From Geoalkalibacter halelectricus (GTDB taxonomy: Bacteria; Desulfobacterota; Desulfuromonadia; Desulfuromonadales; Geoalkalibacteraceae): a stretch of DNA of 64,000 nucleotides. This document shows, piece by piece, positions 47,601 through 58,398 of this stretch. Below the pieces are notes generated by a model, which was not told the origin of the DNA, searched no databases, and saw only the letters and a list, made by a program, of their open reading frames with translations. A program made the position numbers and the translations under genes. The stretch is from positions 3,411,001-3,475,000 of the forward strand of contig NZ_CP092109.1 in NCBI RefSeq assembly GCF_025263685.1, read 5' to 3'. The first letter of the stretch is position 1, and each line of letters starts with the position of its first letter.

Positions 47601-48100
47601 TGGGGAATGCCGCGCCCATCGGGAATCTCCAGATGATAGAACAGGGCCTCGCCGATGGGCACCACCGCCTTGAGGTTCAGGGCGCTCAAGGCCAACAGAC
47701 GACCGGCGTGGGCACCGGCATGGGGCTCGACGATGAGTTCATCCGGCACGAACTCCGCCTCCGTCACGCTCACCACCTGGGTGTTGCTCACCACGCCGCC
47801 GACCTCGACCTGCACCGGGCCGCTGCTCGCCCCGGCGGGTACCAGCACGACGATGCGCACTGCCGATATCTCCAGGACATCCTCGGGCGGCACTACCAGC
47901 CCGTTGAAGCGCACGAGGGTGGGCACGCCCTCATCCTGCAAGCCCGCGCCGGTCAGCACCACCGTCTGCAGTTGGGGAACGACCACATCGGGGTCAATTT
48001 CATCAAGCAGCGGTGCGCCTTGGGCCAAAACGGGCAGCGCAACCATCACCCAAAAGCAAGCCGCCAACCGCCAAGCGATTTTTCGGAATAAAACTGCCAT
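44699..48100 (-). CDS. Secreted subtilase with IPT/TIG domain and repeat-built propeller
   Basis: 1133 residues. Signal peptide ~1-29; an IPT/TIG-like domain at ~30-112 (PLLDEIDPDVV, GPVQVEVGGVVSN); a fervidolysin-like prodomain region (~115-200, VPDELIVEPHAGA). The S8 catalytic domain has all three residues: Asp243 (VIDTGVD), His276 (NSHGTHVAGI) and Ser496 (GTSMAAPHVSG). After a linker of ~150 residues come about ten consecutive ~39-residue repeats (T-x-D-G-S-x-A-L-x-G-x-x-x-G-L-x-x-I-D-L) from ~720 to ~1110, which should form a beta-propeller. An active extracellular protease with a binding scaffold is predicted; target unknown. Confidence 0.9.
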   Translation of the reverse strand: MAVLFRKIAWRLAACFWVMVALPVLAQGAPLLDEIDPDVVVPQLQTVVLTGAGLQDEGVPTLVRFNGLVVPPEDVLEISAVRIVVLVPAGASSGPVQVEVGGVVSNTQVVSVTEAEFVPDELIVEPHAGAHAGRLLALSALNLKAVVPIGEALFYHLEIPDGRGIPQAIRDLFASGLVAGASADFLYTTQALPAKQNQPAPNDPRFAPDQYGPQRIRAIDSRDDTPDAQRLATGRGKIIAVIDTGVDAAHEDLQGKVIGGFDWVNFDNDPADDNSHGTHVAGIAAARANNALGIAGIAPDAQLVSEKVLDADGSGSSLGISLGIVGSVFRGAHVLNLSLGGNAPSLLIGAAVNFALANDRVVVAAAGNDGDGNPATIDRLSFPAGFSPPQRPTGLIAVANSTPRDGIAVGPIQSHDLANPDIVLGVHPAGLGGSTNAPYVDVAAPGSCILSSVPRINFGDPFRVSIGDALGGDIDRHLCAPCRPGIDDYCEFIGTSMAAPHVSGVAALMLEADPNLLPSQVECLLEITAVDRGVPGKDIAFGHGRVDAYAAVHAVQSLGGRYHLLPPECNALARGRGVGLPFGALGIEKFTNGFMADAPRGPLIPVGAPVRWTYLVWNAGNIPLAGIQVNDNRIGAINCPANVLNPGQFMVCFADGIARPGQYANRAQVTALDPAGFRLGSADPSHYFGVLAPSTMQGQGRPDQVLPVTADGRIGLAATFPEKTVAIDLETLEVTEFGGFPARPGSDVVLTPDQTQALVLEFPGSGAGLFGQLRRITLATSEEATLSLRRPVTEIAVTPNSSQALVGTTWGLEIIDLVAMTSTRLDEVRAITGISVTADGSKALIGVPQGLAVIDLPAATWTLLPVGPVLTGVALSSDGAAAAAGVAGGVVLVDLSTNSSFLLATGTPVSNILFTPDSLRAVFAALFGAVVVNLDALSFVQIPTPAIPVTDIELTADGSRALLGTTSGLSLISLADHSATDISLPAPVVTGLSLSANDLWAVLGLSSGVAVVDLAVMDFELVDTPGTPVTNVAITPDGITALVGIPSGVVLVDLGAATAEVLGSAYPLVTPTIAPDGGKALFGTLEGISLIDLEEKTVEQVHAQPPILNLLPDSGQPPLNPSGERGAPGPSDG

Positions 48101-48118
48101 GGTCTCCTCCTTGGCGCC

Positions 48119-48652
48119 TTAAGGGACGTCGCAGTTAAAAGGTTCGCAGTTGACCAGATAACGGGTTCGCCCGCCTGCGTGCACCACATCGATCACCGCG
48201 CGCAGATAGTGAAGGTCGTTGGCCTCAAGCAAGGCATCACCCTGAATGCTGACGTTGCCCTGCTCGGCCGCCCCGCGATAGGTAAAAATGACCCGCTGCG
48301 GATCCTGCACCGTTCCGCTCAAGCGAAAGGTGTCGGGGGTGGCCGGCTCGACCACCGAGCGCGCGTCCAGTCGGCCGCTGAAACGCTCGTTTTCGACAAG
48401 CAGCTTGAATTGCGCGCCATCCGGATTGGCGCGCGGTGAGTTGGCGCCATCGATATCGAGGAGCAGCATGGCGCGATTGCCCGGACCTCCGGCTCCCATG
48501 GCCGGGGAGTAGCCGAAAAATACGTAGTCATACCCCTTGCCCGGGTCCGGGGGATCGATTGCCGGGAGGGGTTGCGGCCATACCAGCGCCGCGGCCAGAC
48601 ATGCCAGGGCCAGAATTAGTGGCGCACCAAAAGGGGAAAGAAGCCTCTTCAT
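48119..48652 (-). CDS. Exported protein of unknown function
   Basis: 177 residues with a signal peptide (~1-31, ending PLPA). The body is beta-rich (VFFGYSPAMGAGGPGNRAML, RLSGTVQDPQRVIFTYRG) with two Cys near the C-terminus (VNCEPFNCDVP) that may be disulfide-bonded. It begins just upstream of the subtilase gene on the same strand (18-base gap), so it may be the first gene of that operon and a partner or substrate of the protease; this is inference from position. Confidence 0.7.
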   Translation of the reverse strand: MKRLLSPFGAPLILALACLAAALVWPQPLPAIDPPDPGKGYDYVFFGYSPAMGAGGPGNRAMLLLDIDGANSPRANPDGAQFKLLVENERFSGRLDARSVVEPATPDTFRLSGTVQDPQRVIFTYRGAAEQGNVSIQGDALLEANDLHYLRAVIDVVHAGGRTRYLVNCEPFNCDVP

Positions 48653-48700
48653 GGGATCCTCCTGCCGAGATTGCTTTATTCATTGCGCACCCTTTAGGGA

Positions 48701-49675
48701 TTAGGCCCCAACCTTGCGCCGTTGGCGCATACGTACACCCGCCAGAAGGGCCAGGGCCGTGCCCAGAAGCACCAGGGTCGAGGGCTCGGGCACCGTATCG
48801 ATGGCGTTGACGTTGTCCCAGGGATCGAGCCCCAGATCCCAGGCCGACGCCCACAGGCTGTAAGATCCCGTGAAATCGGTGATCAGGATGTCGGCCGGCG
48901 ACAAGTGCCCGGGCAGCCCCGGAATGTACTCAAGACCACTGCCGGTGAAGGTGCTCGGAGAAAAGGGACTCAGGGAAAACAACGCGATGTCGCGGCCGGG
49001 ATTGAGCACCCCTGGCCCAACGATGTCCCACAAAACCAAAGCATCGATGTCGTCCTCGGCCAGCAAGCCCATATGCAGTTCCCCAAAGGCAAAGGGATTG
49101 AGGGGGTCGAAGTCGTCGATGAAGATGTCGTTGGCATAGGGAAGCAGGCCGAAGCCATTGCTGGCGGAGAGAAAATCGATGGAGAAATAGATGTGTTGAT
49201 AAACAAGGGTGTCGATTTCCAGGGCATTGAGATCATCGCTGAAAAATCCGCTCTGCAAACCCAGGGAGCGATCCAGGATGGCCAGTTGGTTGCTTCCGTC
49301 AAGTTCGGAAATGAAGACCGAGCCACTTGCCGCCTCGACTCCGGGCTGAGCCAGGTCGTTCACATCCGTCCCCGGCAGGCCCACGCTGACCCGATCCACG
49401 GAAAAGTACAGAGGCCCCTGTATGGGGTCGCGCCCGAAGGACAGTGCGTTGAGGTCGTCGTAATCTCCCAGAAGAAGCGCGTCCTGAAGATTGAGATCCG
49501 CCCCCTCGACGGCAACCACGGGTCCGGGGGCGAGAATGTCATCCGGGGTGAGATTGCCTTCGTTGGACGGCGAGGCGGCATCGATGGAGAACGAGGGCTT
49601 GTCGATGGGGACGGCGCCGACCGAAGGTTCCCAGAGAAGCAATAATCCCAACAATGTCCAGACGACTTTCTGCAT
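48701..49675 (-). CDS. PEP-CTERM sorting-domain protein
   Basis: 324 residues. Signal peptide ~1-20 (ending VGA), then an Asp/Leu-rich beta-type body, with a C-terminal exosortase signal: PEPSTLVLLGTALALLAGV followed by RMRQRRKVGA. The body contains repeated LGDYDDLNALSFG / FFSDDLNALEID / LLAEDDIDALVLWD-like segments, suggesting an internal repeat with acidic, possibly calcium-binding, loops. It should be a surface or matrix protein; function unknown. GGAGGAG precedes the ATG. Confidence 0.85.
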   Translation of the reverse strand: MQKVVWTLLGLLLLWEPSVGAVPIDKPSFSIDAASPSNEGNLTPDDILAPGPVVAVEGADLNLQDALLLGDYDDLNALSFGRDPIQGPLYFSVDRVSVGLPGTDVNDLAQPGVEAASGSVFISELDGSNQLAILDRSLGLQSGFFSDDLNALEIDTLVYQHIYFSIDFLSASNGFGLLPYANDIFIDDFDPLNPFAFGELHMGLLAEDDIDALVLWDIVGPGVLNPGRDIALFSLSPFSPSTFTGSGLEYIPGLPGHLSPADILITDFTGSYSLWASAWDLGLDPWDNVNAIDTVPEPSTLVLLGTALALLAGVRMRQRRKVGA

Positions 49676-50002
49676 GGAACTCCTCCCTCTGCTTTAGGGT
49701 GAAAGGCTTATCCTGCGCAGGACTTGCCGACGCAGGAGCAATGCAAAAAAAATCGACCGGGAGGAAGAAGAGCGCGATCAAGAAAAGGAAAGAATCAGGG
49801 GCCGGGCCCGCCATGGCAGGGAAAAACTCTTCGGACCGAAATCTTACCGGCTCCGGTCAAATACCGACTCGACACTGACAACCATAAAAAACCAAAAGCA
49901 CAATCCGTTCCACACACAAAAACGCACGACGTTTCGATGTCTTAGGTTTTTCATGGAGTTTTTTGTTAATTAAACCGACAAAGGAAAGGCGGTTGCGCGA
50001 AA

Positions 50003-50317
50003 TCATCCGTCATCCGGCAAGAGGTCTTTTCGCAATGAATTCGGTAGGTAGGGCTGAGGCCGCCCAAAATAACCCTGCGCCGGTTTCCGTAAAATAGATC
50101 GACAATTTTGTCGGCAATTCTTACACCAGCTCATTGTTGAGGCCCCCTCCCCGATCTCAAGCGTCTGCAATTGTCCCGTCACCAGCAGCGCCAACACCAC
50201 CGGCACCACCGCGACCAGGATATCGGCGAGTCGGATCTCCAACTTGTCGCTCTTGAGACGCAGCAAAACCAAGATCGCCAGGATCAGGAAAAAACGGAAC
50301 CAGGAGACTTCCACCAA
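50003..50317 (-). pseudogene. Disrupted small membrane protein gene
   Basis: The first ~57 codons read as a clean protein with two membrane helices (SWFRFFLILAILVLLRLKSD; ILVAVVPVVLALLVTG) ending LQTLEIGEG. The annotated frame then becomes Cys/Arg-rich and unlike a protein. Shifting by one base after GAG-GGG gives GGLNNELV, a stop, then ELPTKLSIYFTETGAGLFWA and on to a stop, which looks more natural. A one-base deletion plus a nonsense change would explain it. The surrounding interval 49676-50448 holds no other supported gene. Confidence 0.4.
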
Positions 50318-50448
50318 ACAGGGTGATTCTTTGGCGCTTGTCGAAAAATTTTACGGTCGCCCCGGGGGAATTGCGGTCCTGCCGTGTTTTGCTATGCTTC
50401 CGATGGAATCAACTCTTTTAGAATCATGAGAATTTCACGGAGGTCGTC

Positions 50449-51213
50449 ATGAAAAAAAATATTCAGATTTGCCTGACGCTGCTCTGTTTCCTTTTCCTAC
50501 CCTTTGTAGCCGTCGCCGAGCCCACCCAGGTGACGGTGCGCGTGCTCTCCAACGACGCCAAATTCATCGGCACCGGCATGGGGGGCATTCACGTGATCCT
50601 GCGTGATGCTACGACCGGCGAGATCCTTGATCAGGGCTTGATCGAGGGCTCGACGGGCGATACGCCCATCATCATGCAGGAGCCGCGCGTGCGCGGCGAG
50701 GCTCTCGCGCGCGGCGGCGGCGCCAAATGGGTCGGCTCCATCGACATCAGCGAGCCCACCCGGGTGCTGGCCCAGGCCGTCGGCCCGATCGCCGCCGGAG
50801 GCAGCCAACAGGAAACCTCCCTAAGCTTTTGGGTGCTGCCCGGCCACCACATTGAAGGTGACGGCATTCTGCTGACCTTCTACGGCTTCACCGTGCATCC
50901 CATCAGTCCCGGGCCCCATCAGAACTTCAAGCCGGGCGACGAGGTGCGGGTCGAGGCGCACGTGGTGACCATGTGCGGCTGTCCCGTGGCGCCGGGCGGG
51001 CTCTGGGACGCCGACAACTACCAGATCAAGGCGCAGGTGCGCAGCGCCGAGGGGCCGGTCACGGAATTTCCCCTGGAGTTCACCGGCACCGTCAACCGCT
51101 TCGCGGGCAGCTTCACCGTGCAGGACCTGGGCTCCTACAAAATCATCATCACCGCGGCTGATCCGGCCCAGAACAATTACGGGGTCGGCCAAACCAGCAT
51201 CGTTGTGCGTTAG
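50449..51213 (+). CDS. Exported protein paired with a DsrE-like gene
   Basis: 254 residues, AGGAGG-type ribosome site (CGGAGGTCGTC) and a signal peptide 1-23 (ending AVA). The body is beta-rich and ends in an immunoglobulin-like domain (FTGTVNRFAGSFTVQDLGSYKI in outline). A short MCGCPVAPGGLWDADNY near residue 178 has a Cys-Gly-Cys pair that could bind metal or take part in thiol chemistry. The next gene, 24 bases on, encodes an exported DsrE-like protein, so the pair may act together in the periplasm. No named family recognised. Confidence 0.7.
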   Translation: MKKNIQICLTLLCFLFLPFVAVAEPTQVTVRVLSNDAKFIGTGMGGIHVILRDATTGEILDQGLIEGSTGDTPIIMQEPRVRGEALARGGGAKWVGSIDISEPTRVLAQAVGPIAAGGSQQETSLSFWVLPGHHIEGDGILLTFYGFTVHPISPGPHQNFKPGDEVRVEAHVVTMCGCPVAPGGLWDADNYQIKAQVRSAEGPVTEFPLEFTGTVNRFAGSFTVQDLGSYKIIITAADPAQNNYGVGQTSIVVR

Positions 51214-51237
51214 CCAATGAAAAAAAGGGAGGTACAC

Positions 51238-51675
51238 ATGAAGAAGAAAACCGGACTGATCGGGCTGCTCGCGGCCCTGGTGCTGCTGATTGCCGCGGGC
51301 GTGACCCTGGCCGACGACAAACAGCCGCTGCTACTGATTCTGACCAGCGGCGACACCCAGACCCAGGGCATGGCCCTGGTGCTGAGCAATGAGGCCCAGC
51401 GCCAGGGGGCCGAGGTGCGGGTGCTGCTGTGCAGCGAAGCGGGCAAGCTGGCGCTCAAGGAGCACGAGGCGCCGACCCTCAAGCCGCGCGACGTCTCGCC
51501 CAAGCAGATGCTGGAAAATCTGATGCAGGGAGGCGCCAAGGTCGAGGTATGCGCCTTGTTCCTGCCCAATCTGGGCAAGAAGCAGGAGGATCTGCTGGAA
51601 GGAGTCAGTGCCGCGAAACCGCCGGTCATCACCGAGCTGCTGCTCGACAAGCAGGTGCGGCTGCTGAACTTTTAA
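51238..51675 (+). CDS. Exported DsrE-like protein
   Basis: 145 residues from an ATG behind GGGAGG. The signal peptide (~5-26, ending TLA) is followed by a Rossmann-like DsrE/F fold: LLLILTSGDTQTQGMALVLSNEAQ, EVRVLLCSEAGKLAL, then KVEVCALFLPNLG with the Cys typical of the family and a possible sulfur carrier site. DsrE proteins usually act in sulfur transfer; an exported version suggests periplasmic sulfur or thiol handling. An alternative start at 51217 is weaker. Confidence 0.8.
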   Translation: MKKKTGLIGLLAALVLLIAAGVTLADDKQPLLLILTSGDTQTQGMALVLSNEAQRQGAEVRVLLCSEAGKLALKEHEAPTLKPRDVSPKQMLENLMQGGAKVEVCALFLPNLGKKQEDLLEGVSAAKPPVITELLLDKQVRLLNF

Positions 51676-51685
51676 ATCCGGTATT

Positions 51686-51764
51686 ACAGGGGTGCACAGG
51701 ATATACAGGATAAGTCAGGACAAAAATTAAGTCTTTTTATCCTTTCCATCCTGTCTATCCCTGT
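51686..51764. repeat. Imperfect palindrome built of ACAGGAT units
   Basis: The left arm 51686-51713 contains ACAGG/ACAGGAT/CAGGAT spaced about ten bases apart; the right arm 51737-51764 carries the same units inverted (ATCCT, ATCCTG, ATCCCTG). 22 of 28 arm positions pair. It lies between convergent genes and could act as a terminator or be a dispersed intergenic repeat. Confidence 0.6.
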
Positions 51765-51809
51765 TCATTTTTTTCCAAAGCTTTGCTTGAGTCCCGGGCA
51801 TGGCGTACC

Positions 51810-52472
51810 TCAGGTCGTCATGCCCAACTCAAGCATCCCCAGGTTGAGAATCGCGATACCGAAGCCGATGAGGATCAGCGCACTGACCACGCGCACCGCC
51901 ATGGGGTAGGCGTTGATCAGGCGGATGCGGTGGCGCATGCGCTGCGACGCATAACCCGCCAGCAGCATCGGGATGGCAAAGCCCAGGGAATAAAAGGCCA
52001 GCAGCACCACGCCGGAGACCAGGGAGCCCTGGGTCGCCACCAGGGTGAGCACCCCGGAGAGCATGGGGCCCACGCAGGGAATCCACACCAGCCCCAGGGT
52101 CAACCCGAGCACCAGGCCCGACCAGCGGCCCTTGCCGCCGGCGCCGATACGCTGGAAGAAATGCAGGTTCTTGAAGAGATTCCAGCCGAAAAGCATCAGC
52201 ACGCCGAAGAGAATGATAACCACCCCGGCAACCTTCTCGAATACCGGCATGACCGGCGCGATGGCCCCGCCGAACAGGGAGGTAGCCGCGCCCATGGCGA
52301 TGAAACCGGCGCTCAGGCCGAGCACGATGAGTAGAGGGCGATGGCGGTGGTCCTCTTCGGTGCCGGTGACGATGATGGGCACCACCGGCAGCACGCAGGG
52401 CGAGGCGACGCTGGCCAGCCCCGCGAAAACCGCCATCAGCGCGGTTGCCAGGGAAAATTCAACGGGAGTCAT
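51810..52472 (-). CDS. ccdA: CcdA/DsbD-like thiol-electron transporter
   Basis: 220 residues, six membrane helices, with the two redox cysteines in ASPCVLPVVP (near residue 26) and VWIPCVGPMLSG (near 132). Such proteins carry reducing equivalents from cytoplasmic thioredoxin to the periplasm for cytochrome c maturation or disulfide repair. It follows the thioredoxin-like lipoprotein gene by seven bases in one operon, so that lipoprotein is the likely partner. Confidence 0.88.
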   Translation of the reverse strand: MTPVEFSLATALMAVFAGLASVASPCVLPVVPIIVTGTEEDHRHRPLLIVLGLSAGFIAMGAATSLFGGAIAPVMPVFEKVAGVVIILFGVLMLFGWNLFKNLHFFQRIGAGGKGRWSGLVLGLTLGLVWIPCVGPMLSGVLTLVATQGSLVSGVVLLAFYSLGFAIPMLLAGYASQRMRHRIRLINAYPMAVRVVSALILIGFGIAILNLGMLELGMTT

Positions 52473-52479
52473 GAGGGCC

Positions 52480-52863
52480 TCAGTTGACCAGTTCGATCAG
52501 GCTACGGACCTCGCCCGCGCTTTTGACGCCGGGAGATAAACGCCGGACTTCCTGGCCGGAGGCATCGGCGAGCAGCAATGCGGGCAAGCCGCGAATTCCG
52601 TAGCGGGCGAACAGGCCACGGTCCTCGGGAACGGTGGTCTGCACGAAGCGCACCACGACCCGGTCGCGGAATTCCCCTTCCATGCCGGCCAGAATCTGCG
52701 CCTGCATGATGCAGGGACCGCCGCTGGGATCAAGAAAGAAAACCAGTTGATGCAGGCCCTGGGTGGAGTTCGGCAGCGCCGCGGAACCACTCTCGGCAAC
52801 CTGCCCATCGGTGCAACCGACGATCAGGGCGCAGGCCAAAACCAGAAAAACTTTGCGAATCAT
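52480..52863 (-). CDS. Thioredoxin-like lipoprotein with a single active-site Cys
   Basis: 127 residues. The signal MIRKVFLVLACALIVGC carries the lipobox I-V-G-C (Cys17). The thioredoxin fold is recognisable (QLVFFLDPSGGPCIMQAQIL; RYGIRGLPALLLAD with the cis-Pro). The redox motif, usually W-C-x-x-C, reads P-S-G-G-P-C: the first Cys is Gly and only the second remains, so normal dithiol chemistry is excluded. It lies directly upstream of ccdA. It could be a monothiol acceptor or a binding protein. Confidence 0.82.
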   Translation of the reverse strand: MIRKVFLVLACALIVGCTDGQVAESGSAALPNSTQGLHQLVFFLDPSGGPCIMQAQILAGMEGEFRDRVVVRFVQTTVPEDRGLFARYGIRGLPALLLADASGQEVRRLSPGVKSAGEVRSLIELVN

Positions 52864-52969
52864 CCGAATCCTCCAAAAAATGTTTTAACGCAATATACAG
52901 AAAATCATATCTGGGGTCAACCGCTCAACACCCTTTTCATCAAAGCCCGTCTTTGGGTGGGAATTTTAC

Positions 52970-53527
52970 GTGGTTTCACATTTCGATCTGCTGGCGCCCG
53001 TTTACGAAAAGCTGCTCGGCCCTCCGGACCCCCGGCTCTGGGCGGAGCTGCTCCGCCTGCCTTGCACGGGCATTTTGCTCGATGCGGGAGGCGGCACCGG
53101 CCGTGTATCGGGAGCCATGGCCTCGCTGGTGGACCAGGTGGTGGTGAGCGATGTCTCCCGGCACATGCTGCGCCGCGCATACGTGAAAAAGGGCCTTGGT
53201 GCGGTTCAGTCCGACGTCGCCACCCTGCCCTTCCCCGACGGCTGTTTCCAGCGCATTCTGGTGGTCGACGCTCTGCATCATTTTCCCCGCCAACAAGCCG
53301 CCCTCGCCGAACTGACGCGCGTCCTCGCCCCTGGCGGGCGCCTGGTCATCGAGGAATTCGACATCGCGCGTCTGCCCGTCAAGGCCCTGGCCCTGTTCGA
53401 GCGCCTGCTGCTCATGGGCAGCCGTTTCCCCAGCGTGGAACAAATTCTTGCGATGATCAAGAGATGCGGCGTGCGGGGAGAGATCCGACGAGACGGAATG
53501 GCGGTGCGGGTCATCGTGGATAAGTGA
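52970..53527 (+). CDS. SAM-dependent class I methyltransferase
   Basis: 185 residues from a GTG start. The SAM-binding loop LLDAGGGTGRVSG is near residue 36, the acidic residue of motif II in VVVSDVSRHML, and motif IV/post-I in VVDALHHFPRQQAALAELTRVLAPGGRLVIEE, as in the UbiE/Methyltransf_11 group. Substrate unknown; a quinone or small-molecule methylase is possible given respiratory lifestyle. No partner gene is adjacent. Confidence 0.82.
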   Translation: MVSHFDLLAPVYEKLLGPPDPRLWAELLRLPCTGILLDAGGGTGRVSGAMASLVDQVVVSDVSRHMLRRAYVKKGLGAVQSDVATLPFPDGCFQRILVVDALHHFPRQQAALAELTRVLAPGGRLVIEEFDIARLPVKALALFERLLLMGSRFPSVEQILAMIKRCGVRGEIRRDGMAVRVIVDK

Positions 53528-53579
53528 TTTACCCGCCCACAGGGTAAGAGGTTGTGGTGTTTTTGGCTAATCCTAATAG

Positions 53580-53722
53580 CGTCACTTCGAAGATCTCGAC
53601 CTGACCCAGACCGATCAGGCCAGGCTTCACCTTGGCTGCAGCGACCGCCGCTTCTACTACAACCCCAAGGGCCCCGCGGTAGTGGAGGTCAGGGACGAAT
53701 CACGCCTCCCCTCCCCCGAACT
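53580..53722 (+). pseudogene. Possible remnant of a lost coding region
   Basis: Directly after a stop (53577-53579) the frame reads RHFEDLDLTQTDQARLHLGC, then SDRRFYYNPKGPAVVEVRDE, and runs on antisense into uvrB. The composition looks protein-like but no start or known family was found. It may be the 3' scrap of a deleted gene, or chance. Confidence 0.25.
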
Positions 53723-55723
<2,001 letters not shown>

Positions 55724-55800
55724 GGCGGGAAATCCCCCTCGGTCCCCCTTTGGCAAAGGGGAAGATGCAGGTTGACCTGCTATCCTAACCCAAAACGCGA

Positions 55801-55834
55801 ACGGGGCGCCGAGGAAATTTCCCCGGCGCCCCGT
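55801..55834. other. Strong hairpin between mcm and uvrB
   Basis: An 11-bp perfect stem (ACGGGGCGCCG with its complement) around a 12-base loop lies 26 bases after the mutase gene. On the minus strand the U-run is weak and delayed (CGTTCGCGTTTTGG), so termination is plausible but not clear. Confidence 0.5.
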
Positions 55835-55860
55835 CCTCTTCTTGATGTCTGCCGACTCTG

Positions 55861-57516
<1,656 letters not shown>

Positions 57517-57577
57517 GGCATGCTCCTTGACGACCAAGGCGGCGGAGGCGCCGCGCCTCGGCAACGAGTTAAAAACC

Positions 57578-58138
57578 TCAGCGGGTCACCACCGCCAGGA
57601 CGCGCAGACCACTGTCGTCGCGCGCCAGCAGGCGATGCTTGACCTCGGAATCGAAATAGACCGCGTCGCCGGCGTCCAGGGCGATGCGCTCCTCTTCGAG
57701 GATGAGTTCCGCCTTGCCTTCGAGAATGAGGAGAAATTCCTCGCCCTCGTGGCTGTAAAGAGTCTCCTCCTGGGCCCGCTCGCAAACGGTGAGGAGAAAG
57801 GGCTCCATCTTCTTGTTACGCTTGCGAAAGGACAGGGCCTCGTAGGTGTAGCCATGGCCGGTGCCGGACTTGGAAATCACCCGCGACACCACCCGGCGCT
57901 CGTTGCTGCGCACCACCTCGTACTTGCTCTCGACCTCGTCCTCGTCGAAAAACATGCCCATCTTGACATCGAAAAACTTGGCAATCTTGGAGAGGGTGGC
58001 GATGGGCGGCGAAACGTTGTTGTTTTCGATCTGAGAGATAAGCGCGGGCGAAAAGCCGGTTTCGCTCGCCACCTGCTGGAGGGTGAGCTTGCGCGCCTTG
58101 CGCAACTTCTTGATTTTTTCTCCGATATTGTAATCCAT
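57578..58138 (-). CDS. XRE-family regulator with C-terminal cupin domain
   Basis: 186 residues. A helix-turn-helix of the XRE type at residues 5-60 ([23 protein letters not shown]) is joined to a cupin barrel (~105-180; [37 protein letters not shown]) that likely senses a small ligand. It is the first gene of an operon with the mutase (61-base gap), so it probably controls propionate/methylmalonyl metabolism in response to an acyl compound; that ligand is inference. A near-consensus promoter lies upstream. Confidence 0.88.
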   Translation of the reverse strand: MDYNIGEKIKKLRKARKLTLQQVASETGFSPALISQIENNNVSPPIATLSKIAKFFDVKMGMFFDEDEVESKYEVVRSNERRVVSRVISKSGTGHGYTYEALSFRKRNKKMEPFLLTVCERAQEETLYSHEGEEFLLILEGKAELILEEERIALDAGDAVYFDSEVKHRLLARDDSGLRVLAVVTR

Positions 58139-58179
58139 GGCGTATTCGGAAGGATAAAACCTCTTTTTATTTTCGCTTG

Positions 58180-58208
58180 TGTATAGGCTAAATGGTATAA
58201 ATTGTCAA
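58180..58208 (-). promoter_or_regulatory. Near-consensus promoter of the regulator-mutase operon
   Basis: Read on the minus strand: TTGACA (58208-58203), exactly 17 bases, TATACA (58185-58180). The predicted start lies about 35 bases before the regulator ATG. The strength of this pattern suggests that repression, perhaps by the encoded regulator, sets expression. Confidence 0.75.
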
Positions 58209-58398
58209 CCGCAACTTTTAATCAAGATAAAAAAGATTTATCAAAAATAAATCGCCAGATCAATCTTTTTGCCGAACTGGCGGCGCTGGGCAAGCGCCCG
58301 CCCCCGGTTGACTTAAACCGGCAAATCCTCTATCTTCTTGGCTTGGGCACAAGCCCGCAATTCCCCTCTCCGGCCCTATTGCCGGTCCCAGGATCTCC

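Noticed and set aside
46820-48091. Long plus-strand frame across the subtilase
   Set aside because: Mirror of the protease coding frame; no recognisable motif.
49741-49878. Possible 45-residue Lys/Arg-rich small protein after AGGAG
   Set aside because: Ribosome-site spacing is very short and the composition looks like non-coding A-rich DNA; not enough to call a gene.
58171-58210. TATACC/TATACA elements before the regulator gene as another TCA-type operator
   Set aside because: The two elements are explained by the -10 box and spacer; no GTATAC palindrome is present.
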